From positions 84,134,001 through 84,198,000 of the forward strand of contig NC_077222.1 of assembly GCF_024763615.1 (NCBI RefSeq): a stretch of DNA of 64,000 bases, in the 5' to 3' direction. The translations under genes and the position numbers were made by a program. This stretch comes from Phlebotomus papatasi. Lineage: Eukaryota > Arthropoda > Insecta > Diptera > Psychodidae. Every line of letters begins with the position of its first letter. Position 1 is the stretch's first letter. The notes beneath the pieces are model-generated. The model was given only the letters and a program-made list of their open reading frames with translations, was not told where the DNA came from and did not search any database. Below are positions 57,370 through 64,000 of the stretch, one piece after another.

Positions 57370-57573
57370 AGGCCGTCTTCAGACTAGAGGTTTAGCCCAG
57401 TTCCAGCAGGTCTCAAAATCTTAAAACCAACCAATTAATTTGGTTCTTTAGAATCCAATAGATTATTTGGGTTTTATAATACAATTCTAAGTCAAAATTT
57501 TATGAAAAATATTGAGAAGAAGTTAAAGTAGTTAAACCGTATGGCTAAGCCCTAGGTCTGAAGCCCGTATAAG
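57370..57573 (+). mobile_element. Family D MITE, copy 4
   Basis: The cleanest copy: 'ggccgtcttcagactagagg' start, 'ttagcccagttccagcaggt', 'caatagattatttgggtttt', end 'cctaggtctgaagcccgtat'. Imperfect terminal inverted repeats of about 23 bp. Confidence 0.8.
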
Positions 57574-57904
57574 ACTATTTCAATCACTCCAAACCAACTG
57601 AAAAATAGACTCTAGAGAAGCATTTAAATCTCTGACTTTCAAAAATCTGTTATTAAGAATAATTGAAAGGTATTTTCATATGGGCGAAGATAGGGCAGTT
57701 TTACGCATGTCGGATTTTCGAAAATAAATTTTGAAATATTAAATGAATGTACGGTAAGATGGGGTAATTCGGAATCATTGAGGCTATTTACACCGTCGCA
57801 TTAGATTGGGATTGAACTGTTCCAAAATTGGATTTCAGATAATTAGATCTCAATCTAAGGTCGTAATCTAAACGGTTTCATTGAGGTCATTTAGACTGTC
57901 GCAT

Positions 57905-58112
57905 TATACGAGCTTCAGACCTAAGGCTTAGCTATCTGGCTTAACTCCTCTAATTCCTCATCAAGCATGATTTTTTAGGAAATTGTTCTTTAGGCTTAAA
58001 TATTAAAGGAACATGATTCATTTCATTTTGAAAAATCGCTAAAATTGCTTGTTATTAAGATTTTTGAGACCTTTGGGAACTGGGCTAAACCTCCAGTCTG
58101 AAGCCGGCATTA
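57905..58112 (-). mobile_element. Family D MITE, copy 5 (reverse)
   Basis: Inverse orientation relative to copy 4, starting 'cgagcttcagacctaaggct' and ending 'aacctccagtctgaagccgg'. It forms an inverted pair with copy 4, 330 bp away. Confidence 0.8.
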
Positions 58113-59600
58113 GATTCAGACTGAATTGTCCCAAAATCCGATTTTGGGACAATTCAATCTCAATCCAATACTGCGGTGTAAATGGCCTTATTCCTATTTT
58201 GGAATTTTGAGATTTTCTTACTGTTTCAGATGGTCCAAGGGAAAAAAACACGAGGAAGTGCAGGACTTTATATTCGAGAGTACTTTTTCGTCATTTGTTC
58301 CTTTTGGCATCTGAAACTATTGGGAAATCTTCAAGTTCCAAATTAGACGACTCCAAATTACCTCATTTTACCCTATGATGCTTGCCCTTGTATGCTTACA
58401 ATGCCGAAAATTTGGCAGTCCATTTTCGGCAACAGGAATAGTTCAAAAATATATTCTGTGAAAATATCCTGTCGATAGACGATCAATAAATAGGTAAATG
58501 ATATTCTGTAAATATTTCATTAGATAGTTCACGTGGGAGGGGCAAGGGGCGCTTGCCGAGATATTCGCCCACTTGGTACACCACTGACTGCTTCAAAGAG
58601 CTAATACCTAAGAGAAACTAACTATACATACACTTAGTTTGAATACAGTTCCAAATGTTTTGCACGTGAGATTTTTAAAAATCTTCACTCATATGAAACT
58701 ACCCCATCCTCCGATATAAATAAAGAAAAATAACCTCTAAAGTATTTCCAAAAATTTGGAAAATCAAACAATTCAATGTGCTTTTGAATGGGAAGAGAAG
58801 ATTTGAGCAAAAATGAAAATCATGTTAATGATCATTGTTTCGACTTATAGCAGACTGAGGGTGTCAATCAAAAAACCCAAGTTTCATCTCTAAATTTAGA
58901 TTCCAGGTTCTGTTAAGCACTATATATGCTTTCGCATTTTTTGATTTCTAAAATTCTTCTAAAATAAAACTCCTCTAGAGGGTGAGTGAAGAGTCGAAAT
59001 ATGTATATAATGTAACTCAAAATTCCAGTTTACATTTCTCTCTACAAAGGTCAAACAATAAAAATGATGTGAATAATAGAATATAAAACAATTTAATATT
59101 CATTTATAATACTTCAAATCTGTATCATATTTTGAATCAAAACAGGAAAGATTTTTTTTTACGAATTAGCTTCCACATCGATATAAAAAATATAATATAC
59201 CAACAGGGGGTATTCTGTATAAGGCATTTTGCGCGAAGTATTTTGATGATTTATTAAACGAACAAATTCGATTATGAACCAGTACACATTTAAAAACAAT
59301 TGAGTATACTAAAATTAATTGAAAAACACTAAAAATTGCATATTTTACCGTGTGTTATTATATATAAAATTGTTCTATTATTACTTTTATTATTACATTT
59401 GCATATTGTTAATCGGATTAATCGTTTATTACTTTTTTTAAGAATGAAGCTCTTATGCTGTGAATGAGTTTTTAATTGAAATTCTTAATTATAAAATTTT
59501 CGTTAAGGTTTCGTAATAGTTTTAGTCCCTTGGGAGCTTTTGTGAAAATATCCCATTTACAAAAAAAAATCCACTGAATTTGTACATTGTCTGTACACTT
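58113..59600. other. Intronic DNA, nothing recognised
   Basis: AT-rich. Around 57780-58180 the phrase 'attgggattgaactgtcccaaaatt' and its inverse recur, perhaps part of another eroded element. No gene. Confidence 0.4.
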
Positions 59601-60688
59601 AATTTTCTTGTTCTCTTGATAAACTGAATTTTCATTCTTTTTTTTTCCCACTATACCTCCTAACTATTAAAAAGCACCCCTCACTTATGCTAGTCATTTT
59701 ATATCTCTTTCCCTCCTGAACCATTCAAACAGATAAAACATTGTCGATAGAGAATACATAGGGGAGACACAGTCGAAAGCTCCATTTTCCCATCCCCCTA
59801 TAATTTCTATATGTACATCACACCCTCAAAATCACTCACCCTTGAGCGATGCACACCCACAGCACGTTTCTCATTTCGATCGATGGAAACATAGCACAAA
59901 CATTCGCATATACTTTTTTTTCCCCGACATTTACAGTATATCCCCATAATGCGAAAGTATACAACAGATACTAACATCTCGGATCCAACAAATACACAGA
60001 TATATATATATAGATATATACATATATACCAGGGGGAGAAAATTGTGGCTCTCGATGGCGCATTTTCTCTTCGTTCGTTCGACCATAAAAATGATTTTCC
60101 ACATTCACATTTCACTCTAGGCCAGACCATAGTATTGGGGTGTATATTTTTTCGCTGTACGTGAAATTTTCCGCAAATCATGTGCGCTTGTGTGCAAGGG
60201 GGAGACTATGGGGTAGATGTGAATGGCAATGGAATATGGGGTGGTGATTTAATTATACACACACATCAGACACTCTTCTTTTCCGAAGCTCCTCTATATA
60301 TACATAATGCACATATATATACCTAGAATTTTCTCTATGGATACATAAGTAAAATGAATCCTGAATTTTCCTTCCGTCGCCGTCGTCCTCCCCCTTTTCA
60401 CTCTTCTAAATATATCACGTACTTTCACAGTCGTCGTTTTTCTCTCTTCAAAAACTTCATACTTTATATTCTCTTCTATACTATTTTCTACTGAGTTCTT
60501 TTTGTGTGTGATTAATACCCCCTTTGGTCTCAATTCCTCCCATTCTACATATACAATAATTGCGTTCTATTCCACCCCATAATTTCATTTTTCATCATGC
60601 TCAAGACACATAGTCTTCCCCGTCTTCCCACACCCGCCTCGCCGCACACAGAAATGAAAAAGGAAAGACACCACAGAATGAAAATTGT
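59600..60688. other. Non-repetitive pyrimidine-rich island with TA microsatellite
   Basis: C/T-rich runs on the + strand at 59640-59720, 60270-60440 and 60590-60650, plus a (TA)n run at 60000-60030. Minus frames of 124 and 79 codons have no recognisable domain. Confidence 0.4.
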
Positions 60689-61323
60689 TTAACCCTTTAA
60701 GGACGATTGGGTCACCCGTGACCCATAGAAAAAATAATTTTTCTGACTACCTGAAGATATTTCTTTCTAATGTTTCAACATAATCACAAAGTAAAAAGAT
60801 GTAGGAATCTAGGATATTTTTTGCAAATCTCCAGCTATTTGCTATATAAAAAATATTTAAGCTTAAAAATAACGAATTTTAAAATTTTCACATTGGTGTT
60901 TGAATTTTAATATTTCTAATTTTTTTTAAGCAAAAACCTCTTGGGACTAGAAATTTTAATAACTATACATAATATTTCTCAACAAAGTAAAAATTATAGT
61001 TTATTGGTATTTGCAGGAAAGCTTCATAATTTGCATGGGTCATATATGACCCAAATGTCCCTAAAGGTAAAAAAACACAGAATTTGTCTCTAGTGGATTT
61101 TCGAAGATTTGAGGTTAGACTGTTTCATGTTTTTGTTTATGTGCGCGCAAAATAGTTAATTATTCGCGTAATATTGTGTGATATATCATTTAGCTTAGAT
61201 TTCCCAGTGCAATACTGACTGAAGGAGGTAATACTTTGATAATTAATAAGATACTTCTGCGTATATGTTGTAAATTCATATCTTTTTACTATTGTAGAAG
61301 ACTTCAAAAATGGAAAAAAGAAT

Positions 61324-61584
61324 ATGATCAATGAACCCGAAATGAGCCACATATTATGCCCGGAAGATAGCGATGATGCCGACAATCTTGTCCTGAACGA
61401 AATCGACATAATATATTTGGAACAAGACGTGGATGAAGTGGACTTTGAAGTCTTCATCGAAAACGCATCAACTCCGGAAGAACTCCCAGATCCACAGCAA
61501 TGTGAAACTGTACGTCTTAAATTCCCAGAGACAAACAACATTGCACCTACCCATTACCATCAAACTTGTTTCGAAGAAAACTGA
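61324..61584 (+). pseudogene. piggyBac transposase N-terminal remnant
   Basis: An 86-codon open frame from ATG to TGA. Residues 12-48 are strongly acidic (CPEDSDDADNLVLNEIDIIY, then LEQDVDEVDFEVF), as in the N-terminal region of piggyBac-like transposases, which precedes the RNase-H-like DDD catalytic core. After about residue 60 the frame departs into sequence whose neighbouring phase belongs to the C-terminal region, so a deletion removed the core. It sits centrally in a TTAA-flanked element, which supports the assignment. Confidence 0.55.
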
Positions 61585-61710
61585 GGTGCACATGGTGCTA
61601 TCAGAAAATAAGATTATAAAACCAATTGTATTTGTGAGGCATGCAACATTTATCTCTGTGTTACCTTACCAATATGCGAAATTTGTTTCGATGAATATCA
61701 TAAAAATTAA
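61581..61710 (+). pseudogene. piggyBac transposase C-terminal Cys-rich domain, frameshifted
   Basis: In one phase the DNA reads LRCTWCYQKIRL and stops. One base further on, the next phase reads KTNCICEACNIYLCVTLPIC, then EICFDEYHKN and a stop at 61710. Together the Cys/His pattern (CxxC, CxxC, C, then C and H in CFDEYH) is that of the zinc-binding domain at the C-terminus of piggyBac transposases, which binds the element ends. At least one frameshift separates the halves, so it is not functional. Confidence 0.7.
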
Positions 61711-62118
61711 AAATGATGTAAACAATAATACATTTTTTTCATAAAAATTATTGTTTTTGTGTACAAGTCTTCAATAGTCTTTGAGACCAAAAATTGAATG
61801 AGATTTTTTAAAATTAATTTTTGCTCGTTTTAATTTTTACTTGTACTCTAAATTTTTTTTTATTATTACAAATATATTCAAGTTATTTATCTTTCAAAAT
61901 TAACAGAGCAAACAAGTTAAACTAGTCGTCTGGACAATTTTGTGCTTTTTTACCTTTAAGGACGATTGGGTCATATATGACCCATAGTTTTCCAGGACTC
62001 CTAGGGATGGGAAAATTTCTTTTTAACCGTAAATCTCTTATTTAGGCTAAAACACCGAGAGAAACTTGATTTCGTTGAATTTCCCTCAGCGGAAAGCTTC
62101 TTGTCTTTAAAGGGTTAA

Positions 62119-64000
62119 CAGGGGAAAATGGCAAGGTGGTAATTCCCAAAAATACCTCTTCGAAATACCAAAAGTGTCATTTGCCCCCAAAATACAAAAA
62201 GACATAGGGGGAAAATCTTATAAAATCTATACATAAATGCGATATGTTGGAATATGTTAAATGTCATTGACTGATACTGTGTAGTTTTTAATTGAGTTTT
62301 TCCCTCGGGTGGGAAATTAAAAGTCTCTCATTCTTCCCTCTTTCTCTTTCTCTCTACTCATTCTCCTGTTTTCCTCCCCTTTTTGGCCCACACAGGAAAA
62401 GTCTGACATGACTCGTAAGAGGGGGATCAAGCAAAAATTGATCTACATCACTTCACTCAAACTCCCCCCCCCCTATAGTCCTCTTGTCGATTCCGCAAAA
62501 AACTCTTCTCCTCTCTCTCTCTTTTTATACATTTTCTCTACCCCGTTTTTCATTAATGTATATATACATATATATAGGAGTGAAATTCTCTGTTGGGTGC
62601 TATTTTCCAAGGAGTAACCCTCTTCAACGTCCCTCGAATTATATATGGCTCAATGTGCTCTGCACGAGTTTCTCACTCAACCCCTCATCATTCTCTTATA
62701 ACCCAGCATACCCACCGTATTCCTATCTTAAACTCCTCCAACAGTGCGGAGAGTCAACGATATTATAAATGTAAGGGGGATTGTGGGGGATTGGAGCGCC
62801 ACCACGTCGACACTGTCGACATTTTCCATTCTATCTTCTCTCTGCTCTATAGACAACATACATATATATATTTATATATAATATATATATATGTATATAT
62901 ACATATATATAGAATACAGTGGAACCCCAGCGCCATGCAGCAGTGTCGGTTGTTCAAATTAGAATATGGAGTTTCGAGAGTAACATGGCTGACTAAACCC
63001 CCATGGTATGAGATAGTATGGAAAAGCAACCCCGACTACAGCTCCGCCTGTCGGCTACCACTCCAATTCACATCGTATGCCAACCAATGGTGGAGAATTT
63101 TCCAACAGCAATAGGCGGAGCCATGCCCCATTTCACCCCCCACTTATCATCCCCCTTTTCTCCTCTACCCTTAACAACATCCAACATCCCAGTCACCCAT
63201 CCCATTCATACCGACAGTAGACACCCTGGCACATCGCAAAATCCCCCATGTCAGACGAGTGAAAGCATATATACCCACCCCCCTCCCATATTATTTTCCT
63301 AACTAAAAATTTCTATCGCCTTCTCTTTTCCACTAACGTCAAAAATCCACTATGTCATCTCACTTTTAACCACCCCTATGTCAGTATAGTGAGTGCAAGC
63401 GAGATGAAAAACATTATGTTGGGGAGGTAAAAGAAAATCCAAGTAGAATGAGCAACCCCCTGGTTAGAATTTAATTCTTCGCGATTGTGTGAATTTCGCT
63501 CGTTGCTGATGTTCTCTCTCCGGGCTCTGATATTCCGGACGGGAACGTCGTTTTCTTCGTCTTCTCTGTCCGGGGGGGATTTTCACATTTTGAGTGCCTG
63601 TGCAGCACAGCCAGAATTGGTGGTAGGAGAGACAGAGAGTGGAAAAAGTGTATACACCATGGAAAAACAGGCATCACAGAATGGGAGATTTTCCAAGAGA
63701 AAATTATATCTCTACATATTATACACACAGCAGAAGTTGGGTGGACAAGGCTTAGTACGGACGTTTTCTCCATCTCTCATCTCTCCCCCATTGCTCTTTC
63801 TCTCTTTCTCGCACAACCCCAAATATAGCCGGTGTTTTATTAATATTTGTCTGACATATCCCTGAGAATATACAACGTGAGGGGTAGAAAATTTCAGTGA
63901 AAGAGAGGACAAAACTTCTATTCAACTCAATTTCCCTTCTGCATGACCAAATCTACACTCATACAAAAATTTTCTATACTCTGTCTCTATGCCAGGACAA
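62119..64000. other. Pyrimidine-rich, apparently single-copy island
   Basis: The + strand is rich in C and T for most of 62.3-63.9 kb, with TA-type microsatellites at 62557-62578 and 62860-62912. Overlapping frames of 69-173 codons in several phases lack domains and splice borders. No first exon for the host gene could be identified on the minus strand, so the 5' end lies further right. A regulatory role is possible but unproven. Confidence 0.4.
62860..62912. repeat. TA/TATG microsatellite
   Basis: About 50 bp of alternating TA with occasional CATA and TATG steps. Confidence 0.9.

Larger units (their letters stand above)
60689..62118 (+). mobile_element. piggyBac-like element 3, TTAA-flanked, with transposase remnants
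   Basis: 1430 bp including TTAA at both ends. The left end is TTAACCCTTTAAGGACGATT and the right end, inverted, TTAACCCTTTAAAGACAAG. The palindrome GGGTCACCCGTGACCC lies 16 bp inside the left end, and GGGTCATATATGACCC occurs near 61038 and 61969. The centre keeps the N-terminal acidic part and the C-terminal Cys-rich part of a piggyBac-type transposase on the + strand; the catalytic middle is gone. An additional inner copy of the left terminus at 61954 suggests a rearranged right end. Confidence 0.85.

Noticed and set aside
62593..63114. 173-codon open frame
   Set aside because: Runs through a TA microsatellite, encoded as an I/Y repeat, and overlaps frames in both other phases; not a gene.

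Overview
The window looks like a piece of an insect genome, most likely a fly and possibly a lower (nematoceran) dipteran such as a sand fly or midge. The evidence is AT-rich DNA, very long introns, many small TA- and TTAA-flanked DNA transposons, and three short coding exons with GT-AG borders. The exons are on the minus strand and encode Pro/Gln/Gly-rich protein resembling Osa (ARID1), the large DNA-binding subunit of the BAP (SWI/SNF) chromatin-remodelling complex. The family call rests on my recognition of the peptide, not on a search. The genus cannot be fixed from the sequence alone.

Layout. Transcription runs right to left. Exon A is 54871-55179 (103 codons), exon B is 39752-39934 (61 codons) and exon C is 35058-35114 (19 codons). 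All three have lengths divisible by three and all splice borders are phase 0. The protein start lies beyond the right edge and the ARID domain and C-terminus lie beyond the left edge. The rest is intron: more than 35 kb after exon C, about 4.6 kb between C and B, about 14.9 kb between B and A, and nearly 9 kb upstream of A. I found no second protein-coding gene. Every long open frame outside the exons is a transposon relic or a chance frame in pyrimidine-rich DNA.

The introns are a dense mosaic of transposon remains, often nested. Seven copies of a ~254-bp TA-flanked MITE (family A) are the commonest. Others include a pogo-type MITE (B); pogo-derived elements that keep a pipsqueak-type HTH coding remnant (C); TTAA-flanked piggyBac-like elements, one with both ends of a decayed transposase gene (60689-62118); a mariner-like element (37034-38318); a 2.5-kb element with long terminal repeats (21431-23913); a LINE reverse-transcriptase relic (31580-31975); and tRNA-like SINE candidates (46.0-46.75 kb). 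The most complex spot is 48559-53098. There, terminal repeats enclose a module-repeat element that ends in a hairpin, a palindrome-rich stretch, and a 1.27-kb element with two nested inverted repeats and two perfect hairpins.

Between the repeats lie several non-repetitive islands, pyrimidine-rich on the + strand (about 1.1-1.7, 10.3-13.4, 18.5-18.9, 30.65-31.35, 43.7-44.5, 47.9-48.3, 59.6-60.65 and 62.3-64.0 kb). They are the best candidates for intronic regulatory DNA of the host gene, but that is inference.
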